Positions 39,344-47,136 are shown, numbered from the stretch's first letter. The stretch: 64,000 nucleotides of DNA from Halioglobus sp. (GCA_020443345.1 JAGRIH010000037.1:1-64000); one strand, 5' to 3'. The notes: generated from the letters alone by a model not told the origin. Translations and numbers: made by a program.

Positions 39344-39710
39344 GTACGGAAATTGCTTGTCATGGCTACAAGTGATTGTTTTCGGCCCGTAACCTATTGA
39401 TTATCGGCATACGCAAATTCTGTGCCTGGTTAAAACGCTTATAACCAGTCTGCATATGCCCGGCGGCGCGTTTCTGAGCGGGTGCCCAGCAGCGGCGGGC
39501 GCTCAGGGCATGGCATGGGCGGGATGGTCGGCGACGCGCGAGGGTCGGACTGAACACATCGGACAACGTGTCCGACCAGTTCGGTCTGGCCCGCGCGCGC
39601 GAGGATACCTAGCCAGGCTGGCAAGCGCACAGACCTAACCTCGACGCATGATACGTCCGGGTTATCAAAGTCCCGCGCAGATGCCGAAGCCGGAATTAAA
39701 GCCGAAATGC
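39344..39710. other. Non-coding stretch beside the small terminase with a nested palindrome
   Basis: No convincing gene. CGGACAACGTGTCCGAC at 39560-39576 repeats 39231-39247 at 16 of 17 positions. It is nested in a wider inverted repeat, GGTCGGAC (39543-39550) with GTCCGACC (39570-39577). Immediately downstream of a small terminase, such a structure is a plausible packaging recognition (pac/cos) site, an inference only. Confidence 0.5.
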
Positions 39711-40139
39711 TCAACGCGTCCGCCGGCCCGACTTCCGCTTGCCGTTGTTGCTAAATCGGTTACCTGCCTCGACAGGCGCAGCACTGACTTTGCATTGAGC
39801 CGCCGGAGTCAGTCCGAAGCCGTCACAAAGCTTCAGGTATTGCGCGTACAGATGTCCGGTCGGTGCCACGCCGGCGCTCCACGCTTGCACCAGGCGGCCA
39901 TGCAGGGCGCACAGGTGAGCCAGCGGAGATAGTCCGCCCTCTGTCAGCAATCCGTTAGCTTTCAGGATTGGCGCCAGACGGTCCCACTCTTTCACAGCAT
40001 GGATATTGGGCAACCAGTCCGGCGGCTCTGGTAGATCATCGACCGTCGGAAGATCCACCCCGCCAGAGGGCGCGCGATCTTTGCGCGTGGTGCCGCGTAG
40101 GGATTTGATGTTAGTGGGTTGCTTGCTTGGTCCCGGCAT
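39711..40139 (-). CDS. P27-family phage terminase small subunit
   Basis: A 142-residue protein. The N-terminus MPGPSKQPTNIKSLRGTTRKDR is typical of P27-type small terminases, followed by LPEPPDWLPNIHAVKEWDRLAPILKANGLLTEGGLSPLAHLCALHGRL, the conserved helical core. It would bind the packaging site and load DNA onto a large terminase, which this element does not encode. A helper phage TerL would therefore be required. It is the last gene of the minus-strand packaging module. Confidence 0.85.
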   Translation of the reverse strand: MPGPSKQPTNIKSLRGTTRKDRAPSGGVDLPTVDDLPEPPDWLPNIHAVKEWDRLAPILKANGLLTEGGLSPLAHLCALHGRLVQAWSAGVAPTGHLYAQYLKLCDGFGLTPAAQCKVSAAPVEAGNRFSNNGKRKSGRRTR

Positions 40140-40217
40140 AACGTCTCCAAAAAAACAGTTTTTCTAACCTGACTGCGCAAAAAAAGAGCTGGGGGCGCGG
40201 TGTCCAGATATGATCAC

Positions 40218-40445
40218 CTAGACTTTCGAGCTACCCCCCCCCGGTATCAGCGGATGCTTTTCCAGCTCTGCGGCCAATGCCCGCGCAAGCTCAGCCACGT
40301 CTGCGTATTCGTCCAGGTCGTCCGGATCATAATAACCAGCCGCAATGTGCAGGCATGCAGCCTGAAATTCGCGCCCGGTGACGGTGTTGTGTCTGAGTAT
40401 GAGCGCTGTCAAATCGTGCTCGAGTGACTCAATACATTTGCTCAT
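40218..40445 (-). CDS. Small uncharacterised element protein (75 aa)
   Basis: Starts at ATG 40445 in an ATGA overlap with the preceding gene's stop, indicating translational coupling. Helical and acidic (DPDDLDEYADVAELARALAAELEKHP). No family recognised. Its place between capsid and small terminase suggests a head-completion or scaffold role; this is inference from position alone. Confidence 0.6.
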   Translation of the reverse strand: MSKCIESLEHDLTALILRHNTVTGREFQAACLHIAAGYYDPDDLDEYADVAELARALAAELEKHPLIPGGGSSKV

Positions 40446-40798
40446 CGCGGTCGCCTCTCTACGAAATTCTTCGAAACCAGCCGCCAATCCGAGTTGGAAG
40501 CCGGTGCCGCCGAAGTGTCAGCCAGTGCCAGCCACAGGCTTCCTTTGTGCGTGACCATTGAGCCGCGCTGGTAGGCTGAATCAACGCGCCAGGCGCCGGC
40601 GTAATCATCGGCAAGACTTTTCCCCTGGCTGGCCTGCATGTCTGCAATCTGGCTTTCGAGCGAGTCCAGGCGCGCGCCAAGGTCCGCCCTTATGGACGCC
40701 TCGCGATCATCGACGCGCGTCGCGAGAGCGTCAAACGCCGGTTGCGCCCAGTCGCGCATGCTAAAAAATATCCCGGTTGCAAATTTCGTGAGATTCAT
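40442..40798 (-). CDS. Element protein with carbohydrate-binding-like C-terminal module (118 aa)
   Basis: Starts at ATG 40798 within the capsid gene's stop (ATGA). Residues about 10-65 are helical (MRDWAQPAFDALATRV...LDSLESQIADMQ). The last 50 residues follow the pattern W-x(6)-Y-x-x-G-x-x-VTH-x-GSLW-x-A-x(2)-T-x(2)-AP-x-SN-x-W of CBM5/12-like modules found on some phage structural proteins. It may decorate the capsid or touch the host surface. Both ends overlap neighbours by four bases. Confidence 0.6.
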   Translation of the reverse strand: MNLTKFATGIFFSMRDWAQPAFDALATRVDDREASIRADLGARLDSLESQIADMQASQGKSLADDYAGAWRVDSAYQRGSMVTHKGSLWLALADTSAAPASNSDWRLVSKNFVERRPR

Positions 40799-41799
40799 AC
40801 AGCCGGCGCCCAGTCGCAGCCGGTCAGGACACGACACGCGCCCGCGTCCATCAACAGCCAGTTGGCAGTCACAACGATTTTCAGCGCGCTTGCCTCGGCC
40901 TGAAAAAGTCCAACAAGTTCTGGGTTTGAATCGAGTTCATCCACCATCCAGATAGAGCTTTCGCTTGATCTCGATACGTCAATGCTGCCCAGCGCGACGG
41001 CTACTCGGCTTGCGTCCAGCAGCACCACCTGCCCGCCGGCGGAATCGCGCGGTGATGACTGGCTTACGATCAGCGGCAGGCCGGCAATCGTGCCGCCACG
41101 CACCCCCACATCGGCAAACGGACTTGCGGGATACAGCGCGAGTTGTGCGGCGGTCTCGTGGTCCGTGATAAAATAGCTTGTCGACAACTGGCCGGAAAAA
41201 TCGCGGACCAGGGCGCGGAATGATGCCGCCGGGTCGGACAAAGCCGCGACGGTGCCTACGCCGGCGGTCTGCGGAATTGAACCGGGAGTTTCGCCGGCAA
41301 AGCCCGAACCGGCCAGGAATGTCTGGTCGAGCAGGTCGCGTGTGGTCTGCACCAGCGCGCGCTCAATCTGGCTTTCCGCGTTTGGTGCCTCCAGCGATTC
41401 ATTGGTGAAAATGCTCAGCCCAACAATTTTCAGGCGCGCCAATACTTGTTTTTCGAGCGATGTGCGGCTGATCGGTGCCGGGTCCAACTCTGAAGTCCAG
41501 TTTGCTCCCAGGCCTGTGGCAGCACCGTTAAACGCCTCCTGAAAATTGACGCGCCAAACATCGCCCAGCATAGGACCAAGAGCCGATTGCTTGACGACAT
41601 GGCGCAGCACATCGGCGCCCAGTGCGGTTGCGTTGACATCATCGGAGCCTATAGCAGGTACAGCGGCTCGCTGGATAATGCCCTGGCCTGGCCAGCGGGA
41701 ATTTGCATAGACTTCATACGCGCCGGGTGTGCCGCCGGCCGCTAACTTGGAAATAGCCAGCTTGGCAAAAATGCGGCTATCGAGTAAGTCCTGATTCAT
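40795..41799 (-). CDS. HK97-fold phage major capsid protein
   Basis: A 334-residue protein typical in length for a processed-type HK97 capsid subunit without a long scaffold domain. Recognisable features are the E-loop/P-domain region (ISRTSLEKQVLARLKIVGLSIFTNESLE), the central AEtype helix with QIERALVQTTRDLLDQTFLAGSG, the LSTSYFITDHETAAQL strand and the A-domain segment GTIAGLPLIVSQSSP. GGAGC seven bases before the ATG supports the start. No prohead protease or portal gene is nearby, so assembly would be protease-free or use helper proteins. Confidence 0.85.
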   Translation of the reverse strand: MNQDLLDSRIFAKLAISKLAAGGTPGAYEVYANSRWPGQGIIQRAAVPAIGSDDVNATALGADVLRHVVKQSALGPMLGDVWRVNFQEAFNGAATGLGANWTSELDPAPISRTSLEKQVLARLKIVGLSIFTNESLEAPNAESQIERALVQTTRDLLDQTFLAGSGFAGETPGSIPQTAGVGTVAALSDPAASFRALVRDFSGQLSTSYFITDHETAAQLALYPASPFADVGVRGGTIAGLPLIVSQSSPRDSAGGQVVLLDASRVAVALGSIDVSRSSESSIWMVDELDSNPELVGLFQAEASALKIVVTANWLLMDAGACRVLTGCDWAPAV

Positions 41800-41889
41800 T
41801 CGTGTTGCTCCGGTATTTGTAGATCAGCCTCGAAATTAGCATTTTTTCGTGAATGCCGCTGGCCGGATGTCATCGTTTGGCCAACTGTT

Positions 41890-42171
41890 TTATTCGTCGC
41901 GTGATTCAACGATGAAAGCGGCCAGGGCATCGACGCTGATAAATTTGCGCCCGCGAATTGAAACACACGACAGGTCTCCAGCCATCCAGCGCCGGACAGT
42001 GCGCAGCGCCCGTCCCGTGTAGCTCGCCGCGTCGCCAGGTCTCAGCAAGTTGCCGCGCGCCAATGTTACGCGGCTGGTCTCGGCCCACTGGCGGATATTG
42101 TCCGCTTCCATCTCGGCGATAGGCCGGCTACCGAAACGACGATAGCCACAGCACGGGCAGCAATCAGCCAT
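41890..42171 (-). CDS. Small HTH (excisionase/MerR-like) protein with N-terminal CxxC motifs
   Basis: A 93-residue protein. CCPCCGYRRFG at the start could bind zinc. From about residue 42, LRPGDAASYTGRALRTVRRWMAGDLSCVSIRGRKFISVDALAAFI is a winged HTH of the excisionase/AlpA type. It may regulate the capsid gene downstream or act in excision. Its start overlaps the upstream 41-codon gene by eight bases. Confidence 0.65.
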   Translation of the reverse strand: MADCCPCCGYRRFGSRPIAEMEADNIRQWAETSRVTLARGNLLRPGDAASYTGRALRTVRRWMAGDLSCVSIRGRKFISVDALAAFIVESRDE

Positions 42172-42289
42172 TGCGCTGCCTCCGTCGTTTCAGCGCTTTA
42201 CGGAATGCCGCCTGCATGGTGGTTTCTGGAAGTGGTCCGCGAGTTACTCGGACGGGTCCGCGCGGTGGCGGTGGTGTTTTTCGCTTCAT
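42164..42289 (-). CDS. Very small basic protein (41 aa)
   Basis: ATG 42289 to TGA 42164, beginning MKRKTPPPPRGPVRVTRG and ending RKALKRRRQRNG. Its ATG overlaps the preceding gene's stop (ATGA) and its stop overlaps the next start by eight bases, so the translational-coupling chain continues through it. This is the main evidence that it is real. Composition is proline- and arginine-rich, consistent with nucleic-acid binding. Confidence 0.5.
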   Translation of the reverse strand: MKRKTPPPPRGPVRVTRGPLPETTMQAAFRKALKRRRQRNG

Positions 42290-42522
42290 TCCAGCATGCT
42301 CCGGTGCGGCATCGTGTCCGCGACCAGCTCGCCAGGCACATCAGCGCCCATGTCCAGCAGGAGCATCACGCCAACAGTCAGGCTGTCCATGTGCTCCGCT
42401 TCATCTTCGAGTATGTCCAGGTGCCGCCCCGCGACTTTGCACGCGAGTTGATATACTAGACGACGGTGGCGGCAGCTTCTTTTGTAGGCATTGCCCAGCT
42501 CGATAACCTCGGTTTTCGTCAT
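42286..42522 (-). CDS. Small helical protein (78 aa)
   Basis: Starts at ATG 42522 (MTKTEVIELGNAYKRSCRHRR) in an ATGA overlap with the zinc-finger gene. The rest is helical with an acidic segment (LDILEDEAEHMDSL). No family recognised. Part of the coupled small-gene chain upstream of the capsid module. Confidence 0.6.
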   Translation of the reverse strand: MTKTEVIELGNAYKRSCRHRRLVYQLACKVAGRHLDILEDEAEHMDSLTVGVMLLLDMGADVPGELVADTMPHRSMLE

Positions 42523-43004
42523 GGTGTTGCCTCTTTTAGTGGAGTGTTGAATGCATCGCGCAAGCGCTTTGCCCGTTGTCGGCAGGCAGGCCCGCAATAC
42601 ATTGCGGATTTGCGTTGCGCTGCAAACTCATTGCCGCAAATGCATCGAAACCCCTTGAATGCAATTTGCCGACGGCGGCGCTCTTTCCTGGCACCTGCCG
42701 CTTTCACCTGCCATTGCTTCACCACTAATTTGCGGCAGTCATCGCTGCAAAATGCGGAATGCCAGTGTCCGACGTAATAGCGGGAGCAAACGCGACATTC
42801 CAGGATTCGGTGGTAATCGGTAATATGCGCCCCGCTCTCGTCGGCCAGATTTTGCTGCATCTCGAGAGACAGCCGGAATGAAGCATCAGAGGCGCATACT
42901 TGGCAGCCTTTGAACATAAGCTTTCCGTCTACTAAATCCAGAAGTACCCGGTCGTTAAAAAGTCCCATATATCGGCCCATCTGCAATTTCCGTGTTAATG
43001 TCAC
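42519..43004 (-). CDS. Protein with two zinc-finger-like cysteine clusters (161 aa)
   Basis: Begins at GTG 43004; an internal ATG (MGRYMGLFND) is an alternative. CRVCSRYYVGHWHSAFCSDDCRKL (about residues 90-113) and CICGNEFAAQRKSAMYCGPACRQRAKRLR (about 123-150) are tandem CxxC...CxxxC clusters of treble-clef type. An earlier CQVC lies near residue 35. Such double fingers occur in phage regulatory proteins. It lies between the origin-like region and the capsid module, so a late-gene activator is possible. Confidence 0.6.
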   Translation of the reverse strand: MTLTRKLQMGRYMGLFNDRVLLDLVDGKLMFKGCQVCASDASFRLSLEMQQNLADESGAHITDYHRILECRVCSRYYVGHWHSAFCSDDCRKLVVKQWQVKAAGARKERRRRQIAFKGFRCICGNEFAAQRKSAMYCGPACRQRAKRLRDAFNTPLKEATP

Positions 43005-43005
43005 G

Positions 43006-43263
43006 CTAACCCCGCATATCGGTAAAGTTGCCGGGTTGTAGGCTCAGTGTTTTCTGGTAGCGCTTCAAAACACGCTTGGCCTGCACCCTGCCAATAATCA
43101 TCAGTCCAGGTATGGGCAACTCGCATTCGATTGGCTCGATTTCCCAGTCCAGCCCTGGCCAGGTAATACGTAGTCCGTCAATCGACTGCTCAGCAAAACG
43201 GCGCGTGTAGTAAATGCCGTCGTACACGCCCGCCGGTCTGGATACGATCATGTAGCGCTGCAT
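43006..43263 (-). CDS. Small uncharacterised protein next to the origin-like region (85 aa)
   Basis: An 85-residue protein, MQRYMIVSRPAGVYDGIYYTRRFAEQSIDG at its start, no signal or membrane segment, no family I recognise. It begins just after the inverted-repeat region and its stop sits one base from the next start, so it opens the small-gene transcript. Confidence 0.55.
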   Translation of the reverse strand: MQRYMIVSRPAGVYDGIYYTRRFAEQSIDGLRITWPGLDWEIEPIECELPIPGLMIIGRVQAKRVLKRYQKTLSLQPGNFTDMRG

Positions 43264-43285
43264 GCGATTCGCTTCCTGTGTTTTG

Positions 43286-43499
43286 GGTGGGTGACAGCGG
43301 TGACGGCATTTCCTTTATCACCCGTTACGCGCGCGCGCGGGTGTACGGTAGTAATAGGAAGTGCTGTCACCCTGTCACCCTGTCACCCGTGCTGATAAAT
43401 CCATGGTAGGGACGGCAGGGACACCAGGTTTGGTTACTACCGTCACGCGCGCGCGCGCGTAACGGGTGATAAAGCATTTGCTGTCCCTGCTGTCCCAAC
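43286..43499. other. Candidate replication origin: large inverted repeat with iterons
   Basis: The arms 43313-43354 and 43434-43474 are inverted copies of about 41 bases. They share CTTTATCACCCGTTACGCGC and a long alternating CG run, then CGGTAGTAA, and differ only around GGTGTA. Between the arms CTGTCACCC is repeated three times in tandem (43364-43388). Outside them are GGTGACAG (43289-43296), GGTGACGG (43299-43306) and two CTGTCCC units near 43481-43495. It sits beside the replicative helicase gene, where P4-type elements carry their iteron-bearing origins. Confidence 0.65.
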
Positions 43500-44915
43500 T
43501 CATATCAAACCCCTATTATTGAGCCGCTCAACTTCAGCGTTTTTCAGTGAAATACCCACAAAACCGCGCGTACCGCCGGACTTGTAACCCTCAAGCCTCA
43601 ACTGCTGCCGCATGCGCTCGCCCCAGGTGGCCACGCTGGGCACTTTTTCGGCCCGCTGGCGCTTCCACTCGGCAAAACTGGCAAACAGATACTTATTCGA
43701 TTCCCTGGCGTCGGGATAGACTTCGCAGCAATCCTCTACCCACTCGCTCAAATCGTCCATGACAAGCATGTATTCGGCGCTGGCGGCGCGAATCTTCTCT
43801 GGCAGGGTCAGGCCCTCGGCAGCCCATTTAACGGCGCCCTGCACCATCCAGTGCAGAATGGCGGGCGCTTCGTCGCGCAGCTTATCCGGCAGGCTCTTGT
43901 CCACCTGATCGCCGGTAAAACAGGCATCGAATGGCACCAGCACCATACGGCGCTGCATGGCACTGTCGCCGCCCTTGAGCCGTGGTCGATAGTTGCCGCA
44001 GATGACGTGTTTCTGTGTCTGGCGAAACTGGAAGAAATCCTGGCGCATGAATCGGGCAGACAGCACTTCATCGCCGGTCAATTCTTTAATGCGCGACTCC
44101 GCCCAGTATTGCCCGTCCTCGATCTCGGATGACGTGGCGAGCCGCCGTCCCTGTAGCTGAGCAAGCTCAGTAGGGTGGCTGGTCAATTTTGATTGCATCA
44201 AGACACTGGCGGGCAACTTCAGCGAATAATCGCCCAGTATCCATTCCACCAGGTCCAGCAGCGTCGATTTACCGTTACTGCCCTTGCCGAAAAAGAAAAA
44301 CAATTTCTGTTCGCGGGTCGATCCGGTCAGGCAATAGCCCAGCAGCACCTGCATGAAGTTGATAATCTCGACATCACCCGAAAAAACGGATTCGAGAAAC
44401 CGCAACCAGTTCACTGGTGGGCTTTCAGCCGGTGCCACCTCAGTGATACGGGTGACGTAATCGGTAGACAGCGTGGGTCGTAGCGAGCCGGTCATCAGGT
44501 CAACGATTCCGCGCGGCGTATTCATTGCCCGTTCGTCGGCGTCCCATACCTCAGCGTCAACCACCAGGCGCTGGTCGCTCCTGGCGAGCGATACGACGGC
44601 GTTAACAGTGCTGGCGGCAGTTATCCGGCGAGCGTCCTTGTCCGGTAGTCCGGCGGCCAGGGATCGGCACACCTCGCGTGCGTAGTCGTAGCGATGCAAT
44701 CGCTTGTCGGATTCCCAGCGGCTGCCGTTGAAGTGCAACCAGTCCAGGCCGGGACTGTATCGAAGTCGCCCTCCGTAACGGGTGGCAAAATCCAGCGCCA
44801 GGGCATCTTCGGAATACTCCACCACCTCGGCTTGTAGGGCGGGCGAGTTAGCCGGGTGGCGACGGGCAAGCTCGATTAGTGTCGCTTCATCGCGCATAGG
44901 CGGCGCCCTCGGCAT
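43500..44915 (-). CDS. D5/P4-type SF3 replicative helicase
   Basis: A 471-residue protein. A D5_N-like domain (about residues 30-190, RYSPGLDWLHFNGSRW..., NTPRGIVDLMTGSLRP) precedes an SF3 helicase with P-loop FGKGSNGKST (about 209-217), Walker B-like LATSSEIEDG and sensor-like VICGNYRPRL. The C-terminus is a winged-helix-like tail. P4 alpha is nearly 800 residues with an N-terminal primase; here that primase part is missing, so priming must come from elsewhere. ATG 44897 is an alternative start with a good GAGGGCG ahead. It probably unwinds the adjacent origin-like region. Confidence 0.85.
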   Translation of the reverse strand: MPRAPPMRDEATLIELARRHPANSPALQAEVVEYSEDALALDFATRYGGRLRYSPGLDWLHFNGSRWESDKRLHRYDYAREVCRSLAAGLPDKDARRITAASTVNAVVSLARSDQRLVVDAEVWDADERAMNTPRGIVDLMTGSLRPTLSTDYVTRITEVAPAESPPVNWLRFLESVFSGDVEIINFMQVLLGYCLTGSTREQKLFFFFGKGSNGKSTLLDLVEWILGDYSLKLPASVLMQSKLTSHPTELAQLQGRRLATSSEIEDGQYWAESRIKELTGDEVLSARFMRQDFFQFRQTQKHVICGNYRPRLKGGDSAMQRRMVLVPFDACFTGDQVDKSLPDKLRDEAPAILHWMVQGAVKWAAEGLTLPEKIRAASAEYMLVMDDLSEWVEDCCEVYPDARESNKYLFASFAEWKRQRAEKVPSVATWGERMRQQLRLEGYKSGGTRGFVGISLKNAEVERLNNRGLI

Positions 44916-45078
44916 AGCAAACCCTGCTGAATAGCAAAAACTGGTTGTCCTGCTCTGGTGTTGGTGTGCCGCCGCCGCGCACCAGGTCGCGGTATTGCAG
45001 GCAATAGCGGGCCATCGCCTGCAACTCTATCTGGGTAAATTCTGTGCTGGGTGTTATCATACTCGCAGTCCATTTCAT
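44887..45078 (-). CDS. Small protein overlapping the helicase start (63 aa)
   Basis: The frame reads MKWTASMITPSTEFTQIELQAMARYCLQYRDLVRGG, helical and natural in composition, and overlaps the helicase start by 29 bases. A competing frame over the same bases is Arg/Pro-rich and looks like a shadow. ATG 45060 is an alternative start. Function unknown. Confidence 0.5.
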   Translation of the reverse strand: MKWTASMITPSTEFTQIELQAMARYCLQYRDLVRGGGTPTPEQDNQFLLFSRVCYAEGAAYAR

Positions 45079-45099
45079 CGTGGATCATCATCACTAATT

Positions 45100-45133
45100 G
45101 CCGCGTTGCTCATCACTTCGCGGCTTTTTTTTT
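45100..45133 (+). terminator. Plus-strand intrinsic terminator inside the element operon
   Basis: GCCGCG (45100-45105) pairs with CGCGGC (45119-45124), followed by nine T residues on the plus strand. It faces against the direction of the element genes, so it would stop antisense transcription, or insulate the HTH gene from leftward-end promoters. Confidence 0.6.
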
Positions 45134-45147
45134 GCGGCGATTGGGAT

Positions 45148-45366
45148 TTATGCGCGGTGCGGCAGCGCACTGGCTTTTAGAAGCTCCACGGCACCACGGC
45201 GACTGGACAGAGTTTTCCTGCCTCGCTTATAGGTTGGGATCGGAAGTTTTCCGCGTGAGCGCATCACGGGAATAGACTTAGGCTGTACTCGCAGGATTGC
45301 CGCAAGCTCGTCGTCGCCTATGAGATCGTCGAGAAATTCTTTATCGGAAATTGCTTGGCTGGACAT
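45148..45366 (-). CDS. AlpA/excisionase-like HTH protein (72 aa)
   Basis: A 72-residue protein with a MerR-type winged HTH: DDELAAILRVQPKSIPVMRSRGKLPIPTYKRGRKTLSSRRGAVELL. AGGTGG seven bases before the ATG supports the start. In satellites a protein of this type activates excision or the replication module. It is separated from the integrase operon by a hairpin, so it likely begins its own transcript; a weak TTGCTT/TAGATA promoter lies upstream. Confidence 0.7.
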   Translation of the reverse strand: MSSQAISDKEFLDDLIGDDELAAILRVQPKSIPVMRSRGKLPIPTYKRGRKTLSSRRGAVELLKASALPHRA

Positions 45367-45442
45367 TTGAAACCACCTCGTTTAAAAGAGCTGATTACAA
45401 ATTATCTACACATTAAATCCGCTAACAAGCAACTGATGGAGG

Positions 45443-45476
45443 ATAAAACCGAGTCACCGCGCAAATTCGGTTTTAT
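45443..45476. terminator. Hairpin at the end of the integrase operon
   Basis: ATAAAACCGA (45443-45452) pairs perfectly with TCGGTTTTAT (45467-45476). It takes in the stop codon of the 140-residue gene and separates the integrase operon from the HTH gene. T-rich flanks suggest termination in either direction. Confidence 0.6.
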
Positions 45477-45895
45477 TTTCTGAGACCGGCTTTCTTCAAG
45501 ACATTTCGCACGGTATCTGCACTGCGAGGGTTGTTTCCTTTAGCCAGCCGCTCGACGATCAGCGTGGTAATTTCGTGTTGTTTCTTGCCCGCCCGCGCCA
45601 GTTCTTTGTGGTGGGCAACAATCTGGGTGGCTACAGCCTCCGCCGCAGCTTCCCTTTTATCCTGGCTTATCTTGTTTCTAATTTGTTTCTCAGCGCTTGC
45701 ATTGGCAAAATGCCCCGCCAATTCTGTGAGCATCTGTTCTCCCATCAATCTGTATCGACGGTCGCCAGACTGAATCATGTTAATGGCCTCTTGTTTTTTT
45801 TGCTGCCAGTACTCCGCTTCGGTCATCTGTTCCGCACCATCCTCAAAATGCCATTTGATTTTGATTCGCTCGCCAGCTTGCTTTTTTTTTCTCAT
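45473..45895 (-). CDS. Uncharacterised basic helical protein coupled to the integrase (140 aa)
   Basis: Starts at ATG 45895 (MRKKKQAGERIKIKWHFEDGAEQ) in a four-base overlap with the integrase stop, with GGAGGCGGTGAA ahead of it. The body is helical with heptad-like charge patterns. The C-terminal RSADTVRNVLKKAGLRK could be a HTH-like DNA-binding segment. It is co-translated with the integrase, so a recombination directionality or regulatory role is possible. I know no family. Confidence 0.6.
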   Translation of the reverse strand: MRKKKQAGERIKIKWHFEDGAEQMTEAEYWQQKKQEAINMIQSGDRRYRLMGEQMLTELAGHFANASAEKQIRNKISQDKREAAAEAVATQIVAHHKELARAGKKQHEITTLIVERLAKGNNPRSADTVRNVLKKAGLRK

Positions 45896-47136
45896 TTCAC
45901 CGCCTCCAACCTAACCACGTTATCCACGGGTCGCCCGGCCAGGCGCAGAATCTCGTTGTCTATCCGCTCCAGGTCGGAGGCGAGGTCCAGGCCCTGCCGC
46001 TGGACGTAACCCATAGTCACATCGCCCGAGAGCAAGTGATTCATCAGTAACTTCACCTTCACCAGGTCGCAGACTTTCAGCCCGTAGGTGGAAAACGTCC
46101 GGCGCAAATCGTGGTTGGTCCACTTGAATTCGATAGCCTCGGCCACCTTGGCCCGGTAGGTGCGCCCGTCCTTGGGGATATCAAACACCACGCCCTCGCG
46201 CTGGCGGCGTTGATACAGCCGCTCTCGCAGGTATCCCGGTAGCGGCAGCTCTACCGGCTTGCGGTTTTTGGGATCGCGGATGCGGTAGGTGTTGGTCTTG
46301 AAGTCGATATGCTCCCAGCACAAGCCCATCGCCTCATTCAGGCGCACCCCGGTCAACAGCAGAAACTGGAAAAACTGTGCGACGTGCGCATCGTCCAGGC
46401 TCTCCACGGCATCAAACCAAGCAGGCAGGTATTCAGCGGGCAGGTAGTTGGTTTTGCGCTCCGCGACATACAGGCCGTCTACAGACTCGGCATACAGGGT
46501 CACAGGGTTTTCAGGAATAAGCCCCCGGTTTTGCTTTTGCTTGCGGGTCCAGTTCCAGACGGCGGCCAGGGATCGGCAGCCGCTGGCCGTCTTCGCCTTG
46601 CTGCGCTTTTCCATAAGCCGCACCCGCTTGGCAATAATATCTTCAGTCACCGCGACCAGTGCGCCGCTGTAATAGTCATCGCCCAGCAGCCGCTTGATGT
46701 CCTTGCGGTAATCCTTCTTCGTGCTCTCCTTCAGCGTCAACTTTTGTTTGCCGGTGCGCTTCTCGGCCAGATAGGTCTCTACCGCGCTCTCAACAGTAAG
46801 CCCCGTAGCCGTGTCTACGGCCCGCTGCGTTCTTCTGTCCGCAACCGGGTCAGTGCCTCGGGTAGCGTCCTGCAGTAGCGTCCGCGCCTTCTCTCGGGCA
46901 TCGTCTACCACCATGCCAGGGAATCGCCCGTTACTGATTCCTATGCGCTTGGTTTTGCCGTTGACGGTGGTGCGGACATGAAACGTCAGCTTGCCGGATA
47001 ATTGCCGGGTAACGCCCAACTGAGGAATAACGGTATCGTAGAAGTAGGCGAGCCGGTCGCCCCTGGGAATGCCCTCCAGAGCAGTCTTGCCAAACTTGAA
47101 GGGCTTGCTGTAATCGGTATGCTGTTTTCTAGCCAT
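45892..47136 (-). CDS. Tyrosine-family integrase (P4-like)
   Basis: A 414-residue integrase. An N-terminal arm-binding DUF4102-like domain (about residues 12-90) and a core-binding domain (about 115-205) precede the catalytic domain. The catalytic residues are Arg265 in LTGVRLNEAMG, His342/Arg345 in NHDLRRTFS, His367 and Tyr377 in VTMGYVQR. It is encoded next to one end of the element, facing inward from the att copy at 47384-47442. AGAGGTG precedes the ATG. It should recombine the tRNA-Leu 3' end. Confidence 0.95.
   Translation of the reverse strand: MARKQHTDYSKPFKFGKTALEGIPRGDRLAYFYDTVIPQLGVTRQLSGKLTFHVRTTVNGKTKRIGISNGRFPGMVVDDAREKARTLLQDATRGTDPVADRRTQRAVDTATGLTVESAVETYLAEKRTGKQKLTLKESTKKDYRKDIKRLLGDDYYSGALVAVTEDIIAKRVRLMEKRSKAKTASGCRSLAAVWNWTRKQKQNRGLIPENPVTLYAESVDGLYVAERKTNYLPAEYLPAWFDAVESLDDAHVAQFFQFLLLTGVRLNEAMGLCWEHIDFKTNTYRIRDPKNRKPVELPLPGYLRERLYQRRQREGVVFDIPKDGRTYRAKVAEAIEFKWTNHDLRRTFSTYGLKVCDLVKVKLLMNHLLSGDVTMGYVQRQGLDLASDLERIDNEILRLAGRPVDNVVRLEAVK

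Noticed and set aside
39439-39714. 91-codon minus-strand frame overlapping the small-terminase stop
   Set aside because: TTG start, Pro/Arg-rich sequence with no family, and it crosses the palindromic region; probably non-coding.
44876-45094. 72-codon frame over the same bases as the 63-residue element gene
   Set aside because: Arg/Pro-rich shadow composition; the alternative frame has natural helical sequence and overlaps the helicase start sensibly.
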